Shown one piece after another: positions 27,527-36,033 of a stretch of DNA of 64,000 bases. The position numbers and the translations under genes were made by a program. The stretch covers positions 87,291 to 151,290 of the forward strand of contig CALWFV010000003.1 in the NCBI GenBank assembly GCA_944377745.1, written 5' to 3'. How positions within the stretch are numbered: position 1 is the stretch's first letter; each line of letters opens with the position of its first letter. The stretch is from an uncultured Mediterraneibacter sp. GTDB taxonomy: Bacteria; Bacillota; Clostridia; Lachnospirales; Lachnospiraceae. The notes beneath the pieces are model-generated. The model made no database searches, was not told the DNA's origin, and saw only the letters and a list, made by a program, of their open reading frames with translations.

Positions 27527-27883
27527 ATGTCAATGGCTATGGTTGTAAAAAGGCCGTCCATATTTATCTACACACATGAAGCGGACCCGGCTGTCCTCAA
27601 AGAAGTCTGCGCCGGGATCGAAGAGGAAGGCGTCTTCTATGATATCGCCGAGATGCCGGATGAATGTATGCTGAAGCTGGCATATAAGGCAGCCCGGGAT
27701 TCTATGCTCGGTTCCGGGATCGGGATCTTCGGGACCGCAACATGCCTGAAGATGCGCGGACTGGAAAAAGGGAAAAATATCGAGAGCTATCTGCATCCGG
27801 ACAAAAGGCAGTGCCGCAATGTGGGGGCGAACAGTGCCCGCGCCATCAAGAAGCTGCCGTTTAAGGAGGAATACGGAATATGA
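27527..27883 (+). CDS. Diol/glycerol dehydratase reactivating factor, small subunit
   Basis: The 118-residue protein matches PduH/DdrB: PSIFIYTHEADPAVLKEVC, then GVFYDIAEMP, AYKAARDSMLGSGIGIFG and NVGANSARAIKKLPFK. It replaces the dehydratase medium subunit during reactivation, which explains the shared GSGIGIG segment. The ATG at 27527 has AAAGGAG 4 nt upstream; the ATG at 27533 is an alternative. The stop overlaps the adenosyltransferase start by 4 nt. Confidence 0.92.
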   Translation: MSMAMVVKRPSIFIYTHEADPAVLKEVCAGIEEEGVFYDIAEMPDECMLKLAYKAARDSMLGSGIGIFGTATCLKMRGLEKGKNIESYLHPDKRQCRNVGANSARAIKKLPFKEEYGI

Positions 27884-28440
27884 ACATCTATACAAAACAC
27901 GGCGACCGAGGAACCACTTCCCTGGCTAACGGAATGAGCGTCTCCAAGTCAGACGACCGGATCGAGCTGTTAGGCACCATCGACGAGCTGAACAGCCATA
28001 TCGGTCTGGCCAAGGTTCTTGCCGATGCTTCTTTAAAAGAGCGTCTTTCCCATATCCAGAGAAACCTGATGCAGATTATGGCAGGAGTGGCCGATCCGCG
28101 CAATCTTGATTACCGCTTCTCTCAGGATGAGACATCTGCTCTGGAGAAAGAGATCGATCAGATCGAGAATTCCTTCCCCCGTGCGAAGGAATTCGTCCTG
28201 TACGGCGGATGTGAGCTCTCCGCAAGGCTGGACGTGGCGCGCGCAGTGGCACGGCGGGCTGAGAGACATTTTCGCAAGGTGGAGCAGAACTACGGCGGAG
28301 ACGTCAAAGCGATGCAGTATGTGAACCGTCTTTCCGATTATCTTTACATGCGCGCCAGATATGCGGATTACCGCGTACAGAATGAAAAAAACGACCAGAT
28401 CCAGGATCAGGTCGTTCGGAATATCATGAAGGGGCTGTAA
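27880..28440 (+). CDS. ATP:cob(I)alamin adenosyltransferase, PduO type
   Basis: This enzyme makes adenosylcobalamin, the cofactor of the dehydratase. The 186-residue protein shows the family ATP-binding N-terminus YTKHGDRGTTSLANG, then LLGTIDELNSHIGLAK, and the active-site helix ELSARLDVARAVARRAER. The DUF336 domain found in long PduO proteins is absent. It is the last gene of the operon. Its final 17 nt overlap the convergent PHP-family gene. Confidence 0.93.
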   Translation: MNIYTKHGDRGTTSLANGMSVSKSDDRIELLGTIDELNSHIGLAKVLADASLKERLSHIQRNLMQIMAGVADPRNLDYRFSQDETSALEKEIDQIENSFPRAKEFVLYGGCELSARLDVARAVARRAERHFRKVEQNYGGDVKAMQYVNRLSDYLYMRARYADYRVQNEKNDQIQDQVVRNIMKGL

Positions 28441-29260
28441 AGCCCTGCAATTTTCTGAAAAGCGGCTTCCGCTCTTCAAACACCGTATAGTACCGGAATC
28501 CGCATTCCCTCAGGACTGCTTCTGCCTTATCAAAATCATAGGCGATATGTTCCGGTTTGTGGGCATCCGCGCCCACTGTGATGATCTCGCCGCCCAGTTC
28601 CCGGTACCGCTTTATAATGTCAGGATGGGGATTGCAGAACCCGAGCCCGTATTTGAATCCGCCGGTGTTCAGCTCGATCCCCTTTCCCATCTCAATGACT
28701 TTCTTCAGGATCGCATCGATCTCATCCGCAAACTTCCGGTAGGAATAATGTTTCCCCTTTTCCCTTCCATAGCGGACCACATAATCGATATGTCCCAGCA
28801 CATCAAAGTCTTTAATTGATTCCAGATCCGTCAGCGTCTCCCGGAACGTCTCCGCATATGCCTCTTCATCTGTCCTTCCCTCAAAGAGTTCTCCATAATA
28901 GGGATCCAGACCGTGTACAAGGTGGACCGAACCGATGACAAAGTCAAAGGAATACTTCTCTGTCAGTTCCCTGTAAAAACTGCCCAGATGGGGCTGCAGT
29001 CCGATCTCGATCCCGGTGCGCACCGTGATCCGGTCCCTGTACTCCTCTTTCAGTCCGGCAAGCGTCCGGCAGTATTCCTCCGGGTCAAAGACAAATGGGA
29101 TCCCTTCTATGTCCGGCACCTCCGGATAATCTTTATCGTAGTGATCCGTAAGACAGATCTCACGTAGTCCTTTCTGTATTGAGCCCTCGATCATGCTTCT
29201 TACCGGGGCTTCACTGTCTGATGAAAATTCTGTATGCATGTGGCAGTCGCTCTGTATCAT
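28424..29260 (-). CDS. PHP-family phosphatase, histidinol-phosphatase-like
   Basis: The 278-residue protein has the PHP metal-binding motifs DCHMHTEFSSDSEA, CLTDHYDKDYP, RTGIEIGLQPH, SVHLVHG, HIDYVVRYG, and a late GADAHKPEHIAYDF. The overall pattern matches the HisJ/HisK histidinol-phosphatase family. No other his genes are near, and it is the last gene of a unit that includes an ABC importer and a second PHP protein, so another phosphoester may be the real substrate. The ATG at 29260 has GGGAGG 8 nt upstream. Confidence 0.85.
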   Translation of the reverse strand: MIQSDCHMHTEFSSDSEAPVRSMIEGSIQKGLREICLTDHYDKDYPEVPDIEGIPFVFDPEEYCRTLAGLKEEYRDRITVRTGIEIGLQPHLGSFYRELTEKYSFDFVIGSVHLVHGLDPYYGELFEGRTDEEAYAETFRETLTDLESIKDFDVLGHIDYVVRYGREKGKHYSYRKFADEIDAILKKVIEMGKGIELNTGGFKYGLGFCNPHPDIIKRYRELGGEIITVGADAHKPEHIAYDFDKAEAVLRECGFRYYTVFEERKPLFRKLQGFTAPS

Positions 29261-29291
29261 ATCGTTTCCTCCCGTTTTCATTCCTTTTCTA

Positions 29292-30296
29292 TTATAGCAG
29301 AGGACTCCTCAGAAAAACAGGATTGCTCCATGCGGTTTTTCCATTTTTATCTGTACATTTTACCCGCACATATGTTTCGTGGCCTTTAAGTTCATACTCT
29401 CCATGATCAATTGTCTCATCGCAGGAACCACACACACAGGAAGTTCCGTCATTGATGTCATTACCTGCTATAAAGTCGATCCGATAAACATCGCTGCACT
29501 TCACATATGCCACTCCGCCGCGGATCCCCCAGTCATAGATCTCCGGTCCCGATGACGAATAATAATTTCCGGAAAGCATATTCTGAACGATGTCCTCATG
29601 TGTCAGCTTTTCCGCCTTTACAACGATCCATCCTCCACAGGCGTCGTCAAACAGCCCCTCGTTATGGTTGTCATCTGACGCAAATCCGAAAACCTTTTTT
29701 CCTTCGCGCAGCATCACATCCCAGTATGTCTCGTCATACCCTGTGTTGCTCTCATTCACTGTATTATAGTTAAAGATCTCCAGCGCCCAGATTCCTTTTG
29801 TGTTGATAAACTCCGATTCTCTCACCCGTGACCAGATCGGATGATTGTAAGTTGCTATCATTCCCCTCTTCAGCATTTCGTCTGCAAGCTCCTGTGCCAC
29901 AGCCGCGCCGTCCCACTCTCCGTAATATTTCAGCACCGGATGGAGCTCATTGTGCTCATATAACGGCATGGAGGCATTCCTTACCATTTCCTCCGTTCCC
30001 AGTATCCCGTGGATATGGTGTACTTTCTTTTTGCGTCCTGAACCGTCTCCCTCATAAAGGACTGCGGACGCCTCCAGTCCGGGAAGTATGATAAATTCCT
30101 CACAGTCAAACTGTTCCCTATAATCCGTATATTTGTCATGCTCTGAAAAACACAGAAAATGATATCCGTGTTCCCTGAACAGTTTTACCGCTTCCTCCGG
30201 AGTAAGTCTTCCGTCAGAATTCACCGTATGACTATGCAGATTTCCTTTATACCAGTTCCCTTTTTCCGAAAATCCCCGAATCGTCATCTTCTCCAT
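29292..30296 (-). CDS. PHP-domain metal-dependent hydrolase (CehA/McbA-like)
   Basis: The 334-residue protein starts with a PHP motif, KGNLHSHTVNSDGRLTPEEA, then CFSEHDKYTDY, ILPGLEASA, HHIHGILG, YNHPIWSR and FASDDNHNEG. A C-terminal beta domain (about 250-334) follows. The pattern resembles CehA/McbA-type metallohydrolases, which act on phosphoesters or other esters. It lies between the importer ATPase and the second PHP gene in one direction, with 122 nt to the ATPase gene. The substrate is unknown. Confidence 0.8.
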   Translation of the reverse strand: MEKMTIRGFSEKGNWYKGNLHSHTVNSDGRLTPEEAVKLFREHGYHFLCFSEHDKYTDYREQFDCEEFIILPGLEASAVLYEGDGSGRKKKVHHIHGILGTEEMVRNASMPLYEHNELHPVLKYYGEWDGAAVAQELADEMLKRGMIATYNHPIWSRVRESEFINTKGIWALEIFNYNTVNESNTGYDETYWDVMLREGKKVFGFASDDNHNEGLFDDACGGWIVVKAEKLTHEDIVQNMLSGNYYSSSGPEIYDWGIRGGVAYVKCSDVYRIDFIAGNDINDGTSCVCGSCDETIDHGEYELKGHETYVRVKCTDKNGKTAWSNPVFLRSPLL

Positions 30297-30418
30297 TTTC
30301 CCTCCTGTTGATGCGGGACGTGGCAGAACTCATTTTCACTGCGTCCCAGATCAAATTTTCCTGTATTCCTGTTTGTCTTTTTCTATGTTCCGATTCTCTC
30401 CTGATCGATTCAATCCGC

Positions 30419-31423
30419 TTACAGCCGTACGCAGTTGTGATCAGAAACACCGATATTGAGTCTGTCCCCAATATTATACATTGATATGCTTCTGAAAAGA
30501 ACATCTGCGTATACTTCTACGTCATTTATATTGATCGTATAACGCAGCACATTCCCCCGGGGAACCGAATCCGTGATAAGCCCCTGCATACAGTAGTCTT
30601 CTGTTGTGATCTCGTTTCTTGACAGGAAAAATGTCTCCGGGCGTATCGCAATCTGCCCATCCTTCCATTTCTTCCCCGTTATAAGTTCCATTGCCCGGGA
30701 GTCAAGGATATTGTAGTTTCCGATAAAACCTGCCGCAAACGACGTCACCGGTTTTGTATAAACCTCCACAGGACTTCCGGACTGCTCAATCTTTCCTTCA
30801 TGGAACAGATGTATCACATCTGACATAACCATTGCCTCATCCTGATCGTGTGTTACAAACACAGATGTAAACCCTAATTCTTTATGTATCCTGCGAATAC
30901 TTGTCTGAAGAGATTTCCTCAGTTTTGCGTCGATCGCGCTCAAAGGCTCATCCAGAAGAAGAACCTTTGGCTGCATTACGATCCCTCTTGCAAGGGCAAC
31001 TCTCTGCTGCTGACCTCCGGAAAGATTAGAGGGATATTCCTTTTCTTTTCCTTTCAGTTCCACCATATCAATCGCATCTTTCACACGTCTGCTGATTTCT
31101 GAATTATCCAGCTTCTGGAGTTTCAGACCGAAAGACAGGTTCTCTTCCACCGTCATATTCGGAAAGAGACTGTACTGCTGAAATACCATTCCTATGTTGC
31201 GGTCTTTGGGATCCTTGTTTGTTATATCCTCTCCATCCAGCATGATCTGCCCGCCGGAAATCTTTTCCAGACCCGCAAGACAGCGGAGCAGCGTACTCTT
31301 TCCGCACCCCGAAGGTCCAAGCAGCGTGACAAAGTCTCCTTTGTTTATTTCCAGGTTGATCCCCTTTAAAACGTGATTATCACCATAGTACTTATCAATA
31401 TTTTTAAATTCTATATAAGCCAT
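30419..31423 (-). CDS. ABC transporter ATP-binding protein, PotA/FbpC-like
   Basis: The 334-residue ATPase has Walker A GPSGCGKST, Q-loop FQQYSLFPNMTV, signature LSGGQQQRVALARG, Walker B VLLLDEPLSAIDA and switch VTHDQDEAM. A C-terminal TOBE-like region follows residue 240. It belongs to the polyamine, iron and phosphonate (MOI) group. It ends a transporter set with two permeases and a binding protein and begins 5 nt after the second permease. Confidence 0.93.
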   Translation of the reverse strand: MAYIEFKNIDKYYGDNHVLKGINLEINKGDFVTLLGPSGCGKSTLLRCLAGLEKISGGQIMLDGEDITNKDPKDRNIGMVFQQYSLFPNMTVEENLSFGLKLQKLDNSEISRRVKDAIDMVELKGKEKEYPSNLSGGQQQRVALARGIVMQPKVLLLDEPLSAIDAKLRKSLQTSIRRIHKELGFTSVFVTHDQDEAMVMSDVIHLFHEGKIEQSGSPVEVYTKPVTSFAAGFIGNYNILDSRAMELITGKKWKDGQIAIRPETFFLSRNEITTEDYCMQGLITDSVPRGNVLRYTININDVEVYADVLFRSISMYNIGDRLNIGVSDHNCVRL

Positions 31424-31428
31424 TTTCT

Positions 31429-32235
31429 CTACCTATCCTTTCCGTCTTTTCCCCTCGACTGCAGGAAAAAGGCGCACGCCGAGATGATCAGTGTTACAAG
31501 AAACAGTATAACAATAACCGCGCAGGTTCTCTGTCCGGACTTTTTCATAACATCGTACAGATACATCTGAGCTGTCATAAAGCGCCCTCCTGCCAGCGTG
31601 TTAATAATAACAAAATCGCCAAATACGATCGCCATGGCAAGCATGACAGAAACGGTAACTCCGCTCATAATATTGGGAATTACAACACGAAAAAAGGCAT
31701 AGAACCTGCTGGCGCCCAGCATTTGAGCCGCCTCAATCAGGCGGGACGCACCGACTCCGTTCAGGTTATTGCGTATTCCCTGATAGACATAAGGCAGTAT
31801 CACTACCATATAAGTTGCGATCAGCATAAACATTCTGTCCCCAAAAGGGTCCGGGGCACCGCTGTACAGCGACAGCACACAGATCGGAAGAATCACTCCC
31901 TGTATGGCGTATGGAATCGTACACAGAATCTGGATCATTTTATCCCACTCCGGATGATATACGACTACAACATACATTGCCAGAAGTACAAATACTGTAC
32001 AAAGTATAATCGGCACGATAGAAATGATGACAGTCCTCCCCACCGCTTTCCAGAACAGCGGATCCGTAAAAAGCTCAGTATAAGCGCTCAGTGTAAATCC
32101 CCCAGGCACCACATCAATCCATTCCCGAAAGAGCGAATAGATCAGAGTCATTACCAGAGGAAGGAGCAGGTACGCTATTATTACCACGATCGCGATCTTT
32201 GCTCCGATATGTTTCTTGTTCTTCTGTGCGTTCAT
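31429..32235 (-). CDS. ABC transporter permease, PotC/PhnV-like
   Basis: The 268-residue protein has six membrane segments and the EAA loop LIEAAQMLGASRFYAFFRVVIP, which is typical of the PotC half of MOI-type importers. Its start overlaps the stop of the first permease by 1 nt, indicating coupled translation. It forms the channel with the upstream permease. The substrate is not evident. Confidence 0.9.
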   Translation of the reverse strand: MNAQKNKKHIGAKIAIVVIIAYLLLPLVMTLIYSLFREWIDVVPGGFTLSAYTELFTDPLFWKAVGRTVIISIVPIILCTVFVLLAMYVVVVYHPEWDKMIQILCTIPYAIQGVILPICVLSLYSGAPDPFGDRMFMLIATYMVVILPYVYQGIRNNLNGVGASRLIEAAQMLGASRFYAFFRVVIPNIMSGVTVSVMLAMAIVFGDFVIINTLAGGRFMTAQMYLYDVMKKSGQRTCAVIVILFLVTLIISACAFFLQSRGKDGKDR

Positions 32236-33080
32236 CAGCGGCTTCCCCCTTTCTTTGGCGTCATTTTATTCTGTACACCTATGGCAAGTACCATAAATAC
32301 CATCATAACTACCGCAATAGCGCTTCCAAACTCCGGCCTCTGGATAATGTCTCCGACAAACTGTTCGGAGAGACGTATCGGCAAAAGAGAGACATTGTTC
32401 ATCAGCAGCGCATACGCAGTAGCATATGCCGCAAGCGCATTTGCAAACAAGACAGAAAATGTCCCCAGGATACTCGGCATCAAAACAGGTATCCCTACTT
32501 TTCTCCAGAATGTCATCGAACTGCCCCCGAGAAGCGCAACTGCTTCCTTCCATTCTTTCCGTATCGAATCAAATGCCGGGATCAGGAGCAGTGTGGAAAG
32601 CGGTATCTGGAAATATACATAGATCAGAATCAGCCCCCATACAGAATAAAGCGGGAATTCCGCCAGAAACTCGATCCCGTAATTCGCTCCGATCATTGTC
32701 ATTACTCCGATGTTCCCGAACATGATGATATATGCGAATGCAAGCGGCACTCCCGAGAAATTTGACACCATGTTCAGGATACTCATAAATACGGTCTTCA
32801 GTCTGCCGTGTTCCTCATGGACTGCTTTTGCCCCTATAAAAGCTACGCTCAGACCGATAACAGAGGAAAAGATCGAGATCAGCAGACTGTTGATGATCGC
32901 CTGCTGATACAATTTCCCCGTAAAAATATTGATATAGTTTTCAAGTGTAAAACCGATCTCTCCCCCTTCCGGGAAAAAGCTTGTGACGACTGTGTAGATC
33001 ACCGGGATGATCTCAAAAAGAATACACAGGAGAAGAAATGGTGCCAGCGCCAGTAAGTAAGTTTTCTTTTGTCCTTTCAT
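32235..33080 (-). CDS. ABC transporter permease, PotB/PhnU-like
   Basis: The 281-residue protein has six membrane segments; the EAA loop reads RKEWKEAVALLGGSSMTFW, with the conserved Ala-Gly pattern slightly altered. It follows the binding-protein gene after 68 nt that include a stem-loop, and overlaps the second permease by 1 nt. This is the usual layout of MOI-family importers. Confidence 0.88.
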   Translation of the reverse strand: MKGQKKTYLLALAPFLLLCILFEIIPVIYTVVTSFFPEGGEIGFTLENYINIFTGKLYQQAIINSLLISIFSSVIGLSVAFIGAKAVHEEHGRLKTVFMSILNMVSNFSGVPLAFAYIIMFGNIGVMTMIGANYGIEFLAEFPLYSVWGLILIYVYFQIPLSTLLLIPAFDSIRKEWKEAVALLGGSSMTFWRKVGIPVLMPSILGTFSVLFANALAAYATAYALLMNNVSLLPIRLSEQFVGDIIQRPEFGSAIAVVMMVFMVLAIGVQNKMTPKKGGSR

Positions 33081-33104
33081 ATCAACCTCACCTTTACATA
33101 AAGA

Positions 33105-33129
33105 GAGCCGCTGTTTTCAGCAGCAGCCC
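33105..33129 (-). terminator. Stem-loop between binding-protein and permease genes
   Basis: A 9-bp stem (33105-33113 with 33121-33129, two G-U pairs in minus-strand RNA) lies 20 nt after the binding-protein stop codon. Such hairpins commonly stabilise the upstream message, so that binding protein is made in excess over the channel. It may also end part of the transcripts. Confidence 0.5.
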
Positions 33130-33148
33130 TGTCATTTCCTGATTTTAA

Positions 33149-34249
33149 TCATTGTGCGTAAGCTACGACCTCTTCCTGCCATAATGTTCCAATCGTCGTT
33201 GCCGTCTCATCCCATGCATCCTGGTCTTCTACCATTCTCGCATTTACATACTGGCTGTCATCCAGAAGTTTAGAATCAACATCTTCCGGAAGCTCTACAT
33301 CTTCCCTGATCGGTGTAGCATATCCCTTTGCAAGATTAATCTGCCCCTCATCGCTTAAGATGTACTCTCTGGCCAGAGCCGCAGCACACGGATGCTTAGA
33401 ATATTTGTTAATGATCGTCGCATATCCGGTCTGGATAGATGCTTCAGATGGAATGAATACAGAGAAGTCGGCATCGGGATTGTTCTCAACAAACTGTTCT
33501 CTATACCCCAGAGCATTGAAATCCCAGAGGAATGCCACGCCAACTTCACCTCTTTCTATACGTGCCTGCGTGAATTCCCCAAGATCAAGCCGTCCCTGTT
33601 CCGCAATCTGTCTGAAGTAATCCAGTCCCGGCTGGATGTTGCCCTCATCTCCGCCGTAGGCGATCGCCGCAGCGAGCACTGCATACTGTGCCTGTGTCGC
33701 CGCCTGAACATCCCCAACCGCAACCATATAATCTCCATTCAGGATATCTTCAAAGGAAGTCGGTGTATCCTTCACAATCTTGTTGTTCACGATGACAGAC
33801 ATTGTTCCATAATATCCTATGATCCAATCCCCGTCATCATCCTTCGCCCAATCCGGAATCGAATCCCAGTAGCTTGTCTTGTAAGGCATAGTAACCCCCT
33901 GCTCTTCAGCTACCGGCCCAAACGCCTGTCCGACGTCTCCGATGTCCTTTGTCGCATCTTCACCTTCCGTCTCAAACAGCGAGATCTCTTCAGCGGACGA
34001 CATATCTGTGTCCACATGGGAAATCCCATACAGATCGGTGTACTCCTGCCATGTTTCTCCCCAGTTCGCCCAGGTATCCGGCATTGCCGCAGACTCAAGT
34101 TCGCCTTCTTCTTTGGCCTGAGTTTCGATTTCCTCCAATGTCATGCTGTTTAAGTCAACAGCCTCAGCCGCTTCAGCAGAGCCGCATCCCGCTGCCAGTG
34201 AAGCTGTCATGCATACAAGAAGCAGTGTGCTTATAATTCTTCTTTTCAT
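33149..34249 (-). CDS. ABC importer substrate-binding lipoprotein, family 1 (iron/phosphonate/polyamine group)
   Basis: The 366-residue protein has a lipoprotein signal ending in LAAGC (Cys22). The body is a type II periplasmic binding protein: DIGDVGQAFG, YYGTMSVIVNNKIV, SFEDILNGDYMVAVGD and GYATIINKYSKHP, a pattern seen in FbpA/PotD/PhnS-type proteins. GGGAGG precedes the ATG. It heads an operon of two permeases, an ATPase and two PHP hydrolases. The linkage to PHP proteins suggests a phosphorylated compound as ligand; this is inference. Confidence 0.87.
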   Translation of the reverse strand: MKRRIISTLLLVCMTASLAAGCGSAEAAEAVDLNSMTLEEIETQAKEEGELESAAMPDTWANWGETWQEYTDLYGISHVDTDMSSAEEISLFETEGEDATKDIGDVGQAFGPVAEEQGVTMPYKTSYWDSIPDWAKDDDGDWIIGYYGTMSVIVNNKIVKDTPTSFEDILNGDYMVAVGDVQAATQAQYAVLAAAIAYGGDEGNIQPGLDYFRQIAEQGRLDLGEFTQARIERGEVGVAFLWDFNALGYREQFVENNPDADFSVFIPSEASIQTGYATIINKYSKHPCAAALAREYILSDEGQINLAKGYATPIREDVELPEDVDSKLLDDSQYVNARMVEDQDAWDETATTIGTLWQEEVVAYAQ

Positions 34250-34342
34250 CGCTTCCTCCCTTTACTTTTCATTTGTTTTTTAGTCAGCAACACTGCACAT
34301 TATAATGAATTCCTGTAAAACACTCACCAATAAAATGTTAAG

Positions 34343-35209
34343 TTATTGTAATCTTTTCCAGATTCTCTTTCCTTCTGGTGTACCAGCCAATCCACCTTCT
34401 CCTGTTTCTTTCAAAGAGACATGCATACTTTTGCCCACTTCCCTCATAGCGTCGATCACCTGATCCGCAGGAATCCTGCTCTCGATTCCCGCAAGCGCCA
34501 TATCCGCACATGACATCGCATTCACGGCCCCTATCACATTTCTCTTAATGCAGGGTACCTCTACTAATCCTGCAACCGGATCACAGACAAGTCCCAGCAG
34601 GTTTTTCAATGCCATAGCCGCGGCACTTACGATCTGCTCCGGTTCTCCTCCTCTTACGCTTACAAGAGCGCCTGCCGCCATCGCTGACGCAGAACCGATC
34701 TCCGCCTGACATCCTCCTGCCGCTCCTGATATAAATGCTCTCGAGGCAATAACCTGCCCGATTCCCGCCGACGTGTATAAAGCCTCCAGTATTTTATCTT
34801 CGGAGATCCCTTCCTCTCTCTCCAGGGGAATGAGCACGGCCGGAAGGACGCCGCACGCACCGGCAGTCGGCGCCGCGACAATACGGCGCATACACGCATT
34901 GGACTCTCCCATCTGAAGAGCCTGGGCGATAACTCTGGACATCCTCTCCCCACTTAGCGTACCGCCTCTCTCTGCGTATTTCTGCATCTGTCCTCCCATA
35001 CCTCCCGACAGCCCGCTGGGAGACCTGAGATTCTCATCATAATCTGCTCCCGCCCCGCGCATAGCCCGCCACATTATTTTCATGCTGTTAAAAGACATTT
35101 CATCCGTAATATCCCTGTCTTCAATATCGGAATATAATACAGCTTTCCAAAAAGGTATTTTTTCATGTTCACACCGTAATACGATCTCTTCCAGCGAATT
35201 ATAGGACAT
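34343..35209 (-). CDS. sdaAA: L-serine ammonia-lyase, iron-sulfur-dependent, alpha subunit
   Basis: This subunit carries the [4Fe-4S] cluster that dehydrates L-serine to pyruvate and ammonia. The cluster cysteines lie in PTAGACGVLPA and in the CDPVAGLVEVPCIKRN stretch, with GAAGGCQAEIGSASAMAAG between them. The length of 288 residues fits the two-subunit enzymes of Firmicutes. It overlaps sdaAB by 1 nt. Confidence 0.95.
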   Translation of the reverse strand: MSYNSLEEIVLRCEHEKIPFWKAVLYSDIEDRDITDEMSFNSMKIMWRAMRGAGADYDENLRSPSGLSGGMGGQMQKYAERGGTLSGERMSRVIAQALQMGESNACMRRIVAAPTAGACGVLPAVLIPLEREEGISEDKILEALYTSAGIGQVIASRAFISGAAGGCQAEIGSASAMAAGALVSVRGGEPEQIVSAAAMALKNLLGLVCDPVAGLVEVPCIKRNVIGAVNAMSCADMALAGIESRIPADQVIDAMREVGKSMHVSLKETGEGGLAGTPEGKRIWKRLQ

Positions 35210-35874
35210 TATTCTACCTCCCCGTTGACATATATCACTCTGTTGATCCCCTCAAGCTGTTCCAGCATGGAGATGGACTCTTTCCCGACCGGCTGATCTG
35301 TCTCGATCACCATCACAGCGCTTCCTCCCCGTTTATCCCGATGAAGGCGCAGAGCAGCGATATTAACATTTATCCCGGATAGTATGCTGGTGACTTCTGA
35401 AACGACTCCCGGACTGTCCTGATTGCATATGATTAGGGTTGGACAGTCTCCCATACAGTGGACTTCCGTTCCATCCAGTTTTTCTATCATTATCCTCCCG
35501 CCTCCCAGAGAAGACGCCTGGACTGCGATCTCCCTTCCCGCATCTCCGGTCACATCAAGCACCACCGTGTTTGGATGAGCTTCCGGAAGTCTGACGCTTT
35601 CAAAAGAAAAGGACAGCTTCTCTTTCTCCGCCACGGCAAAACTTTCCGGGATCCTCATATCATCCGGCTTCATCCCAAGCAGTCCCGCGATGACAGCCTT
35701 GTCTGTACCGTGCCCTTTTCCGGTTGCGGCGAAAGAACCACACAAACCAATTCTGGCATTTACCGGTTTCTCTCCAAGCAGGGTACGGGTTATATATCCT
35801 ATTTTTGCCGCTCCTGCAGTATGGGAACTGGATGGTCCTACCATGATCGGTCCCAGAATATCAAAAATTTTCAT
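35209..35874 (-). CDS. sdaAB: L-serine ammonia-lyase, beta subunit with ACT domain
   Basis: The 221-residue beta subunit starts with the family motif DILGPIMVGPSSSHTAGA and ends with an ACT domain (about 145-215, ICNQDSPGVVSEVTSILSGINVNIA), which probably senses serine. It is the first gene of the two-gene operon; GGGAG lies upstream of the ATG. The enzyme feeds serine carbon into pyruvate. Confidence 0.95.
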   Translation of the reverse strand: MKIFDILGPIMVGPSSSHTAGAAKIGYITRTLLGEKPVNARIGLCGSFAATGKGHGTDKAVIAGLLGMKPDDMRIPESFAVAEKEKLSFSFESVRLPEAHPNTVVLDVTGDAGREIAVQASSLGGGRIMIEKLDGTEVHCMGDCPTLIICNQDSPGVVSEVTSILSGINVNIAALRLHRDKRGGSAVMVIETDQPVGKESISMLEQLEGINRVIYVNGEVE

Positions 35875-35976
35875 AGATCATTATCTCCCGTCTTTTTTTA
35901 CCTATACTGTACACTATTGTTAATTATCCTACCTGAAAAATGCCTTTTTTATATCAAAGCGAGGTAAATTTCCCGT

Positions 35977-36006
35977 AAAAAAGGACATCCACATCTGTGG
36001 ACATCC
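35977..36006 (-). terminator. Terminator of dapL
   Basis: In minus-strand RNA a 10-bp stem (36006-35997 with 35992-35983, two G-U pairs, loop of 4) is followed directly by six U. It lies 27 nt beyond the dapL stop codon and is a textbook intrinsic terminator. Confidence 0.85.
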
Positions 36007-36033
36007 CTTATAATTTATATTTTAGAGTTCGGC

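Noticed and set aside
29292-30296. PHP protein as a PolC/DNA polymerase exonuclease relative or TrpH
   Set aside because: The length, the HHIHGILG segment and the C-terminal beta domain fit CehA/McbA-like hydrolases better.
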